From Candidatus Enterousia intestinigallinarum (GTDB lineage: Bacteria > Pseudomonadota > Alphaproteobacteria > Rs-D84), in contig OX097180.1 in NCBI GenBank assembly GCA_944407095.1, positions 1 through 64,000 of the forward strand: a stretch of 64,000 nucleotides of DNA, written 5' to 3'. Made by a program: the position numbers and the translations under genes. The notes beneath the pieces are model-generated. The model saw nothing but the letters and a program-made list of their open reading frames with translations. It made no database searches and had not been told where the DNA came from. Shown here in pieces: positions 15,271-23,828 of the stretch (positions are counted from its first letter, which is position 1; the number at the start of each line of letters is the position of its first letter).

Positions 15271-16191
15271 ATGAACGATGCGGTCGCCGAATTTATTGAT
15301 TATTTGACACAGACGAAAAACTATTCTGTGCACACGGCGACCGCGTATGAAACAGATATTCGCGATTTTATAAAGTTTTATGATAACTATATCGGCGCAG
15401 ATGTGTCGCTGGCGGATTTTGCGCGTGCCGACACGATTTGTTTTCGCGCGTGGATGGCCGATCGCGGGCGTCGTAATTTAGCACACAAATCGACGGCACG
15501 TGCGTTATCGTCTTTGCGTGGGTTTTATAAATTTCTGGCAAAAAAACACAATGTTCACAATAACGCAATCGGCCTGATTTCTTCGCCAAAGGTTCCGCGT
15601 AAATTATCCAAGGCCATAGAAGTTTCTGATGTTGAACATATGCACGATGCAATTCGCGATATAGATGCTGCTGAACCGTGGATTGCGGCGCGCGATTGGG
15701 CGCTGGTTACATTGATATTCGGGTGTGGGCTACGAATATCAGAAGCGTTGTCGCTAAAAAACATAGATGTTCGCGGTCGTCCAGATTCCTTGCGCATTTT
15801 GGGCAAGGGGGCCAAGGAACGCATAGTCCCGATATTACCGGCCGTGCTGGATGCTATTGATAAATACACGCGTCTGCGCCCGTTTGGTACCGCACCAGAT
15901 GACGCGCTGTTTCGCAGTGTGCGTGGTCTGCCAATGTCTGCGCGTATGGCGGAAAAAGTTATTGAAAAATTGCGCCATTATTTACAGTTGCCGGACTATG
16001 TAACGCCGCACGCGTTGCGACATACATTTGCAACGGCGTTACTGGCGGGCGGGGCGGATTTACGTAGTTTACAGGAATTGTTGGGACATTCGTCATTGTC
16101 CACCACCCAATTATATACGCGTGTAAATATGGCGGAAATTATGAATATTTATGAACACGCCCATCCGCGCGCCACGGATCAGGAAAAGTAA
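15271..16191 (+). CDS. tyrosine recombinase of the XerC/XerD family
   Basis: A 306-residue site-specific recombinase, probably resolving chromosome dimers at dif. The N-terminal SAM-like domain (residues 1-95) holds NYSVHTATAYETDIRDF; the catalytic domain has the Arg in GLRISEAL, the Lys in LGKGAKERIVP, HALRH, LGHSS and the nucleophile Tyr in TTQLYTR near residue 282. Length and context in core genome argue for a chromosomal Xer protein and not a phage integrase. XerC or XerD cannot be decided by eye. Confidence 0.9.
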   Translation: MNDAVAEFIDYLTQTKNYSVHTATAYETDIRDFIKFYDNYIGADVSLADFARADTICFRAWMADRGRRNLAHKSTARALSSLRGFYKFLAKKHNVHNNAIGLISSPKVPRKLSKAIEVSDVEHMHDAIRDIDAAEPWIAARDWALVTLIFGCGLRISEALSLKNIDVRGRPDSLRILGKGAKERIVPILPAVLDAIDKYTRLRPFGTAPDDALFRSVRGLPMSARMAEKVIEKLRHYLQLPDYVTPHALRHTFATALLAGGADLRSLQELLGHSSLSTTQLYTRVNMAEIMNIYEHAHPRATDQEK

Positions 16192-16274
16192 CCAAAAATG
16201 TGAATTTTATTCTTTACATATTTTTCGATATTGAATACAATCAATACGTTAAACAAAATAAAAGGAAGGATAAA

Positions 16275-16799
16275 ATGCCAACAAAACCTGTTAAAAAAAC
16301 AACTGCAAAGACAACGGCGGCCGCCGCTAAAAAGCCGGCGACAAAAAAGCCGACCGTAAAAAAGGCGGCTGTTAAAAAGACCGTTGCCGCAAAACCGGCA
16401 CCTGAAGCGGTAAATACAACGCCGATCCCAGAAATGCCGACGTGCAAATGCGGTGCAAATTGCAACTGTGGTGCGGATTGCAAATGTTCGCGCGGCGGTT
16501 CACGTTTTGGCCGTTTTATGGTTAAACTGATTATGATTTTAATTGTATTTGCATTGGGCTTTGGTGCGGCGAAATTGTTGGATTGTCCTGAATTTCGTGG
16601 ACCGCGTGTCGATTTTGATAACGGGTGTCTGGACGTGGCGTCTGTTGATTGTCCGCGTTTGCAGGCCGTTTTGCCGGTTATGGACATTGACCGCGACGGT
16701 TGCATAACCCGTGAAGAATATCGTGCGGTTAAACAGGAATTGGGCCGTCAGATGCGTGTCGCAAACAGACCGGCGCCGAATCCTGAAATGCACGACTAA
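16275..16799 (+). CDS. membrane protein with Lys/Ala-rich tail, Cys cluster and EF-hand
   Basis: A 174-residue protein in four parts. Residues 1-45 are Lys/Ala/Pro repeats like a histone H1 tail. Residues about 58-74 hold six cysteines in C-x-C-x3-C-x-C-x3-C-x-C order. A transmembrane helix spans about 83-102. Outside it an EF-hand reads DIDRDGCITREEY near residue 140, with Ca-binding positions D-x-D-x-D-G-x-I-x-x-x-E. The layout suggests a cytosolic metal- or DNA-binding tail linked to an extracytoplasmic calcium sensor; that is inference. The ATG at 16275 is preceded by AAAGGAAGG. Confidence 0.75.
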   Translation: MPTKPVKKTTAKTTAAAAKKPATKKPTVKKAAVKKTVAAKPAPEAVNTTPIPEMPTCKCGANCNCGADCKCSRGGSRFGRFMVKLIMILIVFALGFGAAKLLDCPEFRGPRVDFDNGCLDVASVDCPRLQAVLPVMDIDRDGCITREEYRAVKQELGRQMRVANRPAPNPEMHD

Positions 16800-16824
16800 A
16801 CCCGTGGTTTAAGAAAATAAAAAA

Positions 16825-16850
16825 AATCCGCCGTTTGGCGGATTTTTTTA
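16825..16850. terminator. bidirectional terminator
   Basis: AATCCGCC (16825-16832) and GGCGGATT (16837-16844) with A's on the left and T's on the right, lying between two convergent genes. Confidence 0.85.
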
Positions 16851-17186
16851 TCTGGATTTATACTTTTCTTTGTCGTGGGCGCGGACGTATGCATTTACTG
16901 CGCGACGCCAATGCGGAACCGATGCCCGCAACATCCGTGCCGTGAATTGGTCGTCCACGTGTTTGGCCATTTTTGAAAATGTGTATTCTGGCATATGATA
17001 ATTGGTCACAATATGATGTGCACATTGCACAATTTCATCAACTGTATAAAATTGAAATATGTTTTTACGTACCCGCAAATTTGAGTTTTTATTATACAGT
17101 ACGAAAATCGCGCGTTGAAAGTCAGATTGCGAAATCAGTTGTTGAATCAGTTCATATTTTTGTTCATACGTCATACGTTTAGCCAT
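16848..17186 (-). CDS. hypothetical protein downstream of smpB
   Basis: A 112-residue soluble protein, probably all-helical, with many charged and aromatic residues (MTYEQKYELIQQLISQ, MPEYTFSKMAKHVDDQF). No family recognised. Its start is 3 bases downstream of the smpB stop, so the two genes form one operon and this protein is probably translated by coupling. Confidence 0.7.
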   Translation of the reverse strand: MAKRMTYEQKYELIQQLISQSDFQRAIFVLYNKNSNLRVRKNIFQFYTVDEIVQCAHHIVTNYHMPEYTFSKMAKHVDDQFTARMLRASVPHWRRAVNAYVRAHDKEKYKSR

Positions 17187-17189
17187 TTA

Positions 17190-17657
17190 TCAACCTTTTA
17201 ATATTCGTGCCTTGTTTTTATCCCACTCGCGTCGTTTTATGGTTTCGCGCTTGTCCACTTTGTTTTTACCGTAACCGACACCCAGCAAGACCTTTAATTT
17301 TCCGCGGTTATTGAAATATAATTTCAGTGGAACGATTGTTGCACCTTTTTCCTGTAGTTTTCCAATCAAGCGGTTTATTTGTGACCGGTGCAGCAACAGT
17401 TGACGCGGACGGCGTTCATCAAAATTCACTATGCGCGCAGCGGTTGGCAGTTTTTGAATTTCCACCCCGGCCAGATATAAATCTGTTCCACGACGTTGAA
17501 CAAAACCGTCAACAATCGTAACCAGACCATAGCGTATCGATTTTAATTCTGCACCGGTCAATGAAATGCCGGCCTCTATAGTATCCTGGATAGAGTAGTT
17601 AAACCGTGCTTTGCGGTTTTCTGAAACTTGGCCAAATTTTATAATACTGCGTGGCAT
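17190..17657 (-). CDS. smpB: SsrA-binding protein SmpB
   Basis: A 155-residue tmRNA partner needed for trans-translation on stalled ribosomes. Conserved blocks are NRKARFNYSIQDTIEAGISLTGAELKSIR (shortened here in intent), LLLHRSQI, KGATIVPLKLYFN and the basic C-terminal tail with G-K-N-K-V-D-K-R-E-T-I-K-R-R-E-W, which enters the decoding centre. Length is normal. tmRNA itself is not in this window. Leads an operon with the 112-residue protein downstream. Confidence 0.93.
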   Translation of the reverse strand: MPRSIIKFGQVSENRKARFNYSIQDTIEAGISLTGAELKSIRYGLVTIVDGFVQRRGTDLYLAGVEIQKLPTAARIVNFDERRPRQLLLHRSQINRLIGKLQEKGATIVPLKLYFNNRGKLKVLLGVGYGKNKVDKRETIKRREWDKNKARILKG

Positions 17658-17689
17658 AACGCGGATATTTTACATCACGGGATAAAAAA

Positions 17690-17717
17690 TTGCAAATTTA
17701 ATAAACTGTGCTATTCT
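17690..17717 (+). promoter_or_regulatory. sigma-70 type promoter
   Basis: TTGCAA (17690-17695), 16 bases, TATTCT (17712-17717), 25 bases before the start codon of the gene at 17743. Confidence 0.55.
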
Positions 17718-17742
17718 GAAAACATAGTCAAAGGATTTTTCT

Positions 17743-18225
17743 ATGGATAAATGGACAGAATACCGACCTATAGTTGGTGAAAACAAGGTGTTGACATATA
17801 AAAAAGCATATCGTACGTTTCGTCCGTATTTTGGTGTCCCAAATATATTTCACAGGGCGGTGGATAAATGGCGCGGCATTGATGAATTGACCGGGTATAT
17901 AAACAACTCTTCAATAATAGAATATACATATGTTGGTGCGCAGCCGGCGGTAACATTTACACCAAATATATCCCAAAAGTACAAAGCAAAGCAGTATAAA
18001 TTCGAACGCTGGTGGGCTCAGGATTATGTCGCGCGTATGTTGCGTCTGGTGGGGCTAAAGCCGGTATTGGTTTCTGATAATGTGCCTGTCCCGTTCGCAT
18101 ACGTTGCGTTGGATGATGCCCAGAATTTGAAACAGATGCGTCGCTTGGCGACATATTTTGCGTTCGAGCAAAATCGTATGCTGACGCGTGAAATTGTTAA
18201 ACAATTATCCCGCAACGCAAGATAA
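17743..18225 (+). CDS. hypothetical protein
   Basis: A 160-residue basic, aromatic-rich soluble protein with no signal peptide or membrane segment. It has its own promoter, an AAAGGA ribosome site and a terminator, and base use like its core neighbours, so it is very probably real. No motif or family was recognised; probably a lineage-specific gene. Confidence 0.7.
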   Translation: MDKWTEYRPIVGENKVLTYKKAYRTFRPYFGVPNIFHRAVDKWRGIDELTGYINNSSIIEYTYVGAQPAVTFTPNISQKYKAKQYKFERWWAQDYVARMLRLVGLKPVLVSDNVPVPFAYVALDDAQNLKQMRRLATYFAFEQNRMLTREIVKQLSRNAR

Positions 18226-18252
18226 AAAACGCCCATAAACGGGCGTTTTTAT
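18226..18252. terminator. terminator between convergent genes
   Basis: AAAACGCCC and GGGCGTTTT form a compact hairpin after a 5-base loop, flanked by A's and T's, serving the gene at 17743 and the convergent tatD operon. Confidence 0.85.
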
Positions 18253-19004
18253 ATTTTAATCTTTGGATATAAATTCATTGTATTGGTTATTAAAATTGGT
18301 TCCAGTTCATCAATAGATATTCCCTTTACATCCGCCAGTACGCGTGCGGTTGCGGTAACAAAAGCCGGCTCGCACGTTTTGCCACGGTACGGGATGGGGG
18401 CGCAATAGGGACTGTCTGTTTCGATTACAATGCGATCAACAGGGATTTTTGAAAACGTTTCACGTATTTCGGCCGCGTTTTTGAAAGTTAAAATACCACT
18501 GGCGGAAAAGAAAAATCCGCGATCCAACATAGTTTTTGCCAAATTCCACGAACTGGTGAAACAATGCATAACACCACGCACATCGCCACGCAGAATCGCG
18601 GCGGTATCATCTTCGGCGTCGCGTGTATGAATCGCCACCGGCAGATTGTGCCGACGTGCCAGTTCCAGTTGCTGCTCAAACAGGCGTATTTGTGCATCAC
18701 GGTTATCATTGCGTTCGTGATAATCCAGACCGATTTCACCGACACCAACGACGCGCGGATTTGTCAGCACCGTATCGGTCAGATGTTGTGACGCGTCTGT
18801 TCCGGCATATTCTGGATGAATACCGATTGTTGCAAAAATGTTTGGATATTCGTTTGCGATTTGTATTGCGGCGGGTATATCGGCCGGGTCCGCGGTCGGG
18901 CAAACTATAATTCCAACATTTGCATCCATTGCACGCGCAATAACGTCGCGCAGATCGCCGGTTACATAATCGTCGGTTAAATGACAGTGGGTATCTATAA
19001 ACAT
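18249..19004 (-). CDS. tatD: TatD family metal-dependent DNase
   Basis: A 251-residue TIM-barrel hydrolase of the amidohydrolase superfamily, a 3'-5' DNase in characterised members. Metal ligands are visible in FIDTHCHL at the start, GEIGLDYHE near residue 95, PVAIHTRDAEDD, GVMHCF and VIETDSPY. Length is normal. Its start overlaps the end of holB by 10 bases, indicating translational coupling. The order dacC-holB-tatD on one strand is a reduced version of the alphaproteobacterial dacC-tmk-holB-metG-tatD cluster; tmk and metG are missing here. Confidence 0.92.
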   Translation of the reverse strand: MFIDTHCHLTDDYVTGDLRDVIARAMDANVGIIVCPTADPADIPAAIQIANEYPNIFATIGIHPEYAGTDASQHLTDTVLTNPRVVGVGEIGLDYHERNDNRDAQIRLFEQQLELARRHNLPVAIHTRDAEDDTAAILRGDVRGVMHCFTSSWNLAKTMLDRGFFFSASGILTFKNAAEIRETFSKIPVDRIVIETDSPYCAPIPYRGKTCEPAFVTATARVLADVKGISIDELEPILITNTMNLYPKIKI

Positions 19005-19897
19005 TGCTTTATTTGAGTGATTATTTTGAACAGTGCGGTTTCTGGTTCCAGGTTCAGGCGTGCAATATCAGCAATAGCGTGGGTTGCCGTCGGATATAAA
19101 TCTGCCAGCCCCAACGCTGCAATCGCATCCAATAAAATACCGTGCAATGCCGGGTCGGGCGCGATTCTTTTGGCAACAGACATCATATCGACACTGTTGC
19201 TGCGTGGATTACGCAGACAGGCCATCAATTCGTCGTATATTGCGTCCCCACCTGATTTTTTCAGGTTGGCGATACGTCCAAAACTGCCGTTTGCCAGGCG
19301 CAGTGTTTCGTCGCTGACATTTGCATCCGGCATAAAACGATTACATAGTTCGCGCAGTTGTGTAACAGTCAGTGGATGCATTTTTTCAACACGTGCGCGC
19401 GAACGCACCGTTGGTAGAACATTTGCCAGCTGGTGCACAACCAGTAAAAACAGTGTTTTTGCGGGCGGCTCTTCCAGTAACTTTAACAATGCGTTTGATG
19501 CGGCGGCATTTAATTCGTCAACAGAATCTATTAAAATCACGCGCCAATCGCCGGACATAGACGACATTTGCATTTTTTCAATCATTGCGCGCACGGTGTA
19601 CACGGAAATTGTTTTGCCGTCGGGTTTGGGCTTGCCGTCCTTGTCGATATTATGCGAAATATCGATTATAAAAAAGTCCCCGACATTGCCATACACCATT
19701 TTTGCAATTTGATATGCCATTGTCGCCTTGCCAATGCCGCGTGGGCCGGCCAGCATCCATACCGGATGAATAGGGTGTTCGTCACGTCCACGCCACGCGG
19801 CCAGAAAATCGGCCATAACATCTGTATGTCCGACCAACGTGTCGTTGTCCATCGGATGCGGGAAATTATAAGAACTGGTCGATTTTCGCGGTGCCAT
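18995..19897 (-). CDS. holB: DNA polymerase III delta' subunit
   Basis: A 300-residue clamp-loader subunit. An AAA+ fold begins with a P-loop-like GPRGIGKATMAYQIAKMVYG near residue 50; VILIDSVDELNAAASNALLKLLEEPP is the Walker B and sensor 1 region. Both are strongly conserved in delta'. The Cys zinc module of gamma/tau is not seen. The gene ends in TAG. Its start is 2 bases after the dacC stop and its end overlaps tatD, so the three form one operon. Confidence 0.9.
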   Translation of the reverse strand: MAPRKSTSSYNFPHPMDNDTLVGHTDVMADFLAAWRGRDEHPIHPVWMLAGPRGIGKATMAYQIAKMVYGNVGDFFIIDISHNIDKDGKPKPDGKTISVYTVRAMIEKMQMSSMSGDWRVILIDSVDELNAAASNALLKLLEEPPAKTLFLLVVHQLANVLPTVRSRARVEKMHPLTVTQLRELCNRFMPDANVSDETLRLANGSFGRIANLKKSGGDAIYDELMACLRNPRSNSVDMMSVAKRIAPDPALHGILLDAIAALGLADLYPTATHAIADIARLNLEPETALFKIITQIKQCL

Positions 19898-19899
19898 TT

Positions 19900-21075
19900 T
19901 TAATCGATTCCGAATATTACACGTATGTTTTTAATCAGGCGCCCAAACAGAATTGTCTTTTTAACCGTTGTTTGTGCGACCAATGGGGCGCGTGCAATAA
20001 TCTGGCCGTCGCGTTGTGCGATTATTTCACCAACCTTGTCCCCCGCGTACACTGGTGCACGAACTGGATCATCGTATCGTGCCAACACACGTACCCCGCG
20101 CAGACCGTCCGCCTTTGGAACGGTGATTGTGAACGGGCGTTCTATTGTGGCGATAACGTTGTCCTGGCGCCCATACCATACGGGAATTGCCGCGATTTTG
20201 TCACCTGGGTTATAAAAGGTGTGGTTTGTAGTTGTTGAATACCCATACTCTAACAGTTTTTTCATTTCCGCCGCTAACGCGTCGTGATTTTTGCCGTTAT
20301 ATCCGTTTATAACACCAATCAGACGTCGCCCGCCAACCTTGGCACTGGCAACCATACCATAGCCGCCGTCGTCGGTGTGTCCAGTTTTTAATCCGTCCGC
20401 CCCGGGCATAATAAACAGCAGTTTATTATAATTCATCGTATGCGTGCGACCCCAGTCACGACACCAGTCACTTTGATATTCATCAAACTTAAATCTTTTC
20501 GTTGCGAACAGCGGATATAATTCCGGATAGTCGGTTATTATGTGACTTGCCAACGTTGCCAGTTCACGACTGGTCATCAGATTGTTCGGGTTGGGCAATC
20601 CGCTGGCATTTCCAAATGTTGATTGATTCATACCGATACTGCGCGCCTTTTTCTGCATCAGTTCGGTAAATGCGGCCTCGGACCCGGCCAGTTTTTCCGC
20701 CACAACCACGGATGCATCACCGCCAGACAACACAATCAGTCCCAATATGGCATCACGCACAGTAATTGTTTGACCCGCAACCAGGCAAATTTTGCTGGCT
20801 GGGTACCACAGTGGGTTTTCATAATCGGCGTTTTCACTGACGGTCAACCGGTCGTCCATCGTTAAATTGCCGGCCTTGATTTCATCAAACAGCACAGCCA
20901 GTGTCATCAGTTTTATCATTGATGACGGCGGCATCAGTGTGTCTGCGTTCTTGGCAACAATTTCGGTGCCGGAATCATAGTCAACCAAAAAAGCGGATTT
21001 TGCGCGCGTAGAAAACTCCGCGTGCGCGGCGGTTGTTATCAGTGATAATAACAGGATAAAAATTTTCTTTTTCAT
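19900..21075 (-). CDS. dacC: D-alanyl-D-alanine carboxypeptidase (PBP5/6 family)
   Basis: A 391-residue exported enzyme that removes the terminal D-Ala of peptidoglycan stem peptides. A signal peptide (residues 1-19) is followed by the transpeptidase-like domain: SxxK is S52-M-I-K55, the KTG motif is in GLKTGH near residue 233, and a PBP5 C-terminal beta domain begins around residue 300. The SxN motif, normally S-G-N, reads S117-G-G119. No obvious amphipathic membrane anchor at the end. Leads the operon with holB and tatD. Confidence 0.92.
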   Translation of the reverse strand: MKKKIFILLLSLITTAAHAEFSTRAKSAFLVDYDSGTEIVAKNADTLMPPSSMIKLMTLAVLFDEIKAGNLTMDDRLTVSENADYENPLWYPASKICLVAGQTITVRDAILGLIVLSGGDASVVVAEKLAGSEAAFTELMQKKARSIGMNQSTFGNASGLPNPNNLMTSRELATLASHIITDYPELYPLFATKRFKFDEYQSDWCRDWGRTHTMNYNKLLFIMPGADGLKTGHTDDGGYGMVASAKVGGRRLIGVINGYNGKNHDALAAEMKKLLEYGYSTTTNHTFYNPGDKIAAIPVWYGRQDNVIATIERPFTITVPKADGLRGVRVLARYDDPVRAPVYAGDKVGEIIAQRDGQIIARAPLVAQTTVKKTILFGRLIKNIRVIFGID

Positions 21076-21121
21076 AGCAAAGTGATATTAGCAACTATAA
21101 TCGTCATTGCCAACAGATTTT

Positions 21122-22354
21122 TTATTCGATTTCACCAATATACGCATCATCAACTATGTTGGCCAGTTTTACGTTACAAATTGTTCGCGGTGTAATCGTT
21201 GCCCCACTGATTTTTACATCTATATCGTGCGGGGTGCGGGCAATATTGTTTTCTTCGACCAATACCGAAACACGGCGCCCAATGTTCACGGCCATAAATT
21301 CAGCACGAATTTTGTTTGCCATATCAGAAATTATCTTTACCCGATTGCGCGAAACGGCGCGGTCTGTCTGATTGGGCATATCAAATGCTTCGGTTCCAGG
21401 GCGCGCCGAAAACGGAAATGCGTGTATTTTAATCGGGCGCGTTTCGCGTACTAAATCCATCGTTTCGCAAAACAGTTCATCTGTTTCGCCCGGAAAGCCA
21501 CAGATTATATCCCAACTGAAAGTAATGCCGTCGCCCGCGTATTGCACAATTTTACGAACGGTGTCCGCCGTATGACGCCGACGCATAGCCCGCAGTATTG
21601 TATCTGACCCCGACTGCATCGACAAATGCATATGCGGCATCATACGGGCGTCACTGTGCATCAGATCTATGATTTTGAATATCTGGGGCGATGCGGGGTC
21701 AAATGACGATATTCGTAAGCGTCGCAATTCCGGCACATCACGTAATAATCCTGCACAGACATCAGATATCAGCATACCGTCACTGGCATAACTTGCTGTG
21801 TCCACACCTGTTAAAACTATTTCATAAAATCCGTTCTGAATTGCTTCGCGGGCGTCACTCAGTATTTCATCATATGCAACAGATACCGCCGGTCCACGTA
21901 ACAGACGTGTTACGCAATACGCACATTTATGATTACAGCCATTTTGAACCTGGATAAACTGCTTTGACAAATGCGGGGCGGGGTGGTTGAAACGTGTTAT
22001 CTGTGGTGCCGCAAAATCACACGGTGCCGCGGCCAGGGCGTTCATATATGCCCCCGGCGTCATCTTGTCGCGATTTTGTACGACTATTGCATTGGGGATA
22101 TGAAAAAATAAGTCGGGATTTCTGGTGGCCGCACATCCGGTAACAAATATCGGCGCCGCCGGATTTTCACGGGACAGTTTGCGTACGGTCTGGCCAGATT
22201 GGCGTTCGGCCTCGGCAGTGACGGCACAGGTATTGACCACAATCGCCGCGTCTAGTAACGGTGTCAGCATTTTTTGTATCTTTTCCGCTTCCAACGCATT
22301 CAGGCGACATCCCAACGATACTATTTTTATATTATTTTTATTTTCTGCTTGCAT
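21122..22354 (-). CDS. mtaB: tRNA t6A37 methylthiotransferase MtaB
   Basis: A 410-residue radical-SAM enzyme that adds a methylthio group to t6A at position 37 of tRNAs reading ANN codons. The N-terminal UPF0004 domain has Cys in GCRLNALE, NTCAVT and GCAATR, ligands of the auxiliary cluster. The radical-SAM motif is C-N-H-K-C-A-Y-C near residue 140. GFPGETDE and a C-terminal TRAM-like region follow. These features favour MtaB over MiaB or RimO. Divergent from rpoZ. Confidence 0.88.
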   Translation of the reverse strand: MQAENKNNIKIVSLGCRLNALEAEKIQKMLTPLLDAAIVVNTCAVTAEAERQSGQTVRKLSRENPAAPIFVTGCAATRNPDLFFHIPNAIVVQNRDKMTPGAYMNALAAAPCDFAAPQITRFNHPAPHLSKQFIQVQNGCNHKCAYCVTRLLRGPAVSVAYDEILSDAREAIQNGFYEIVLTGVDTASYASDGMLISDVCAGLLRDVPELRRLRISSFDPASPQIFKIIDLMHSDARMMPHMHLSMQSGSDTILRAMRRRHTADTVRKIVQYAGDGITFSWDIICGFPGETDELFCETMDLVRETRPIKIHAFPFSARPGTEAFDMPNQTDRAVSRNRVKIISDMANKIRAEFMAVNIGRRVSVLVEENNIARTPHDIDVKISGATITPRTICNVKLANIVDDAYIGEIE

Positions 22355-22415
22355 TTTTGCTACCCTTGGGGCATTATAACGTGGTTAGAAACGTTTTCAA
22401 CAAAGGATTTTATAA

Positions 22416-22790
22416 ATGGCCCGTATAACAAATTCAGATACATTACCATTTGTGGAAAGTCGTTATGAGCTGGGGATGCTGGCGTCACAACGCGTTCGTG
22501 ATTTGAACGGCGGGGCAGAGCCGGTTGTTGACAAAGAAGATGACAAACTGACGGTTGTCGCGCTGCGTGAAATTGCGACGGGTCGGGTCGATATAGAAAA
22601 TCTGCGCCACGAATTTATACAATCGTACAAGGAAACGCCGGTTGCGGCAGATGGCGAAGATTCATTGGAAATCGCCGTTGCCGAAGATCCGAAACTGCGT
22701 GAAATTGACGCGGAATTGGAAAACATATTGGTTGCGGAACCAGTTGATCCGTCAGAAACCGAAGAAACGGCGGAATTGTCTGCCGAATAA
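22416..22790 (+). CDS. rpoZ: RNA polymerase omega subunit
   Basis: A 124-residue protein that aids assembly of the beta' subunit. The family features are the N-terminal MARITxxD followed by [20 protein letters not shown] (V-x-x-R-F-E-L-V-x-x-A-x-x-R-A-R-x-L-x-x-G in the family) and [12 protein letters not shown] long acidic C-terminal tail (about residues 70-124) follows. AAAGGA precedes the start. The tRNA-Ser gene begins 9 bases after the stop, so the tRNA may be cut from the rpoZ transcript. Confidence 0.9.
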   Translation: MARITNSDTLPFVESRYELGMLASQRVRDLNGGAEPVVDKEDDKLTVVALREIATGRVDIENLRHEFIQSYKETPVAADGEDSLEIAVAEDPKLREIDAELENILVAEPVDPSETEETAELSAE

Positions 22791-22799
22791 CCCGAATAC

Positions 22800-22890
22800 G
22801 GAGACGTCGCATAGTTGGTCTAGTGCGCTACATTGGAAATGTAGTATACCCGCAAGGGTATCAAGGGTTCGAATCCCTTCGTCTCCGCCA
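22800..22890 (+). tRNA. tRNA-Ser (anticodon GGA)
   Basis: A 91-nt class II tRNA. The acceptor stem GGAGACG (22800-22806) pairs with CGTCTCC (22880-22886). The anticodon arm is CTACA-TTGGAAA-TGTAG, giving anticodon GGA. A long variable arm (ATACCCGCAAGGGTAT) identifies tRNA-Ser, and GGGTTCGAATCCC is the T arm. The CCA end is encoded. It is the apparent insertion point of the accessory region that begins at the next base. Confidence 0.97.
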
Positions 22891-22900
22891 GTAATATCTG

Positions 22901-22933
22901 ACATCCCGTGGTAATTCCGCGGGATGTTCTTTT
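22901..22933 (+). terminator. terminator after tRNA-Ser
   Basis: ACATCCCGTG (22901-22910) pairs with CGCGGGATGT (22918-22927), followed by T's. Confidence 0.88.
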
Positions 22934-23096
22934 TCGCCCCGTTTCCGGCGATCTTTGCGGACGATATTACCAGTGTATATCGTTGGTTATGCCCAATTTA
23001 CCCAACTCCTAACCATTTATATACTTTGCCTATTTCCGCCGAGGCACTTTTTGGAGAAATATTGACATTAAGAGAATGTTATGTACACTTAGTAGT

Positions 23097-23828
23097 ATGA
23101 AATTTGCACTAGTAGATAATCAAAGAGTTGAGGCAGAAAAGGGAAAGATCGGTCTTTGCCCAGGTTGTATGCAACCTGTCATTGCAAAATGTGGAAGTCT
23201 AAAGGTTAATCATTGGGCTCATAAGGCTAACAAATCGTGTGACACTTGGTTTGAACCAGAAACCCAATGGCATCGTGATTGGAAAAATTTGTTTCCGCTA
23301 GAATGGCAAGAAATATTTTTAACAGATGAGAGTACAGGAGAAAAACATATTGCCGACATTAAATCTCCATTAGGTTTCATTGTAGAATTTCAACACTCTT
23401 CTATAAAAAGAGAAGAACAATTATCCCGAGAAAATTTTTACAAAAACATGGTATGGATTGTTGATGGCTCCAGATTAAAATATGACTGGCCTCGTTTTCT
23501 TAAAGGATTCAAAAATGAATTCAAACGGACGGTATTGCAAGGATTCTTTTTAACATTGTTCCCTGAGGAAATATTTCCAAAGAATTGGGTTGATAATACT
23601 GTTCCTGTTATATTTGATTTCTCACAAGTAAAAACAGCCGATCCGATAGATGAACAAATTAAAAACATATTGTGGTGTTTAATGCCTGGTAGAGCAAAAT
23701 ATGATGCTGTTGTATGTGGTATAGATAGAAATCAGTTTATAGATCAAGTCCGAACCAAAGCACAGTTGTTTGATAAAGAAACGCCTGAAGGTTTTGTGAA
23801 GAGCTTTGAACGTGCAATGAATTCATGA
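23097..23828 (+). CDS. CoiA-like protein (zinc-finger plus nuclease-like domain)
   Basis: A 243-residue protein resembling the competence protein CoiA family. The N-terminus has CPGCMQPV...C and NHWAHKANKSC, a Cys/His metal site. The second part has the nuclease-like pattern ETQWHRDWK...HIADIKSPLGFIVEFQHSSI followed by REEQLSRENFYKNMVW, matching the D-x(n)-E-x-Q arrangement of this endonuclease-like group. The start at 23097 was chosen by likeness to the paralogue at 45118 (MKFAIV). First gene of the accessory region; AT-rich. Role unknown, possibly recombination or DNA processing. Confidence 0.7.
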   Translation: MKFALVDNQRVEAEKGKIGLCPGCMQPVIAKCGSLKVNHWAHKANKSCDTWFEPETQWHRDWKNLFPLEWQEIFLTDESTGEKHIADIKSPLGFIVEFQHSSIKREEQLSRENFYKNMVWIVDGSRLKYDWPRFLKGFKNEFKRTVLQGFFLTLFPEEIFPKNWVDNTVPVIFDFSQVKTADPIDEQIKNILWCLMPGRAKYDAVVCGIDRNQFIDQVRTKAQLFDKETPEGFVKSFERAMNS

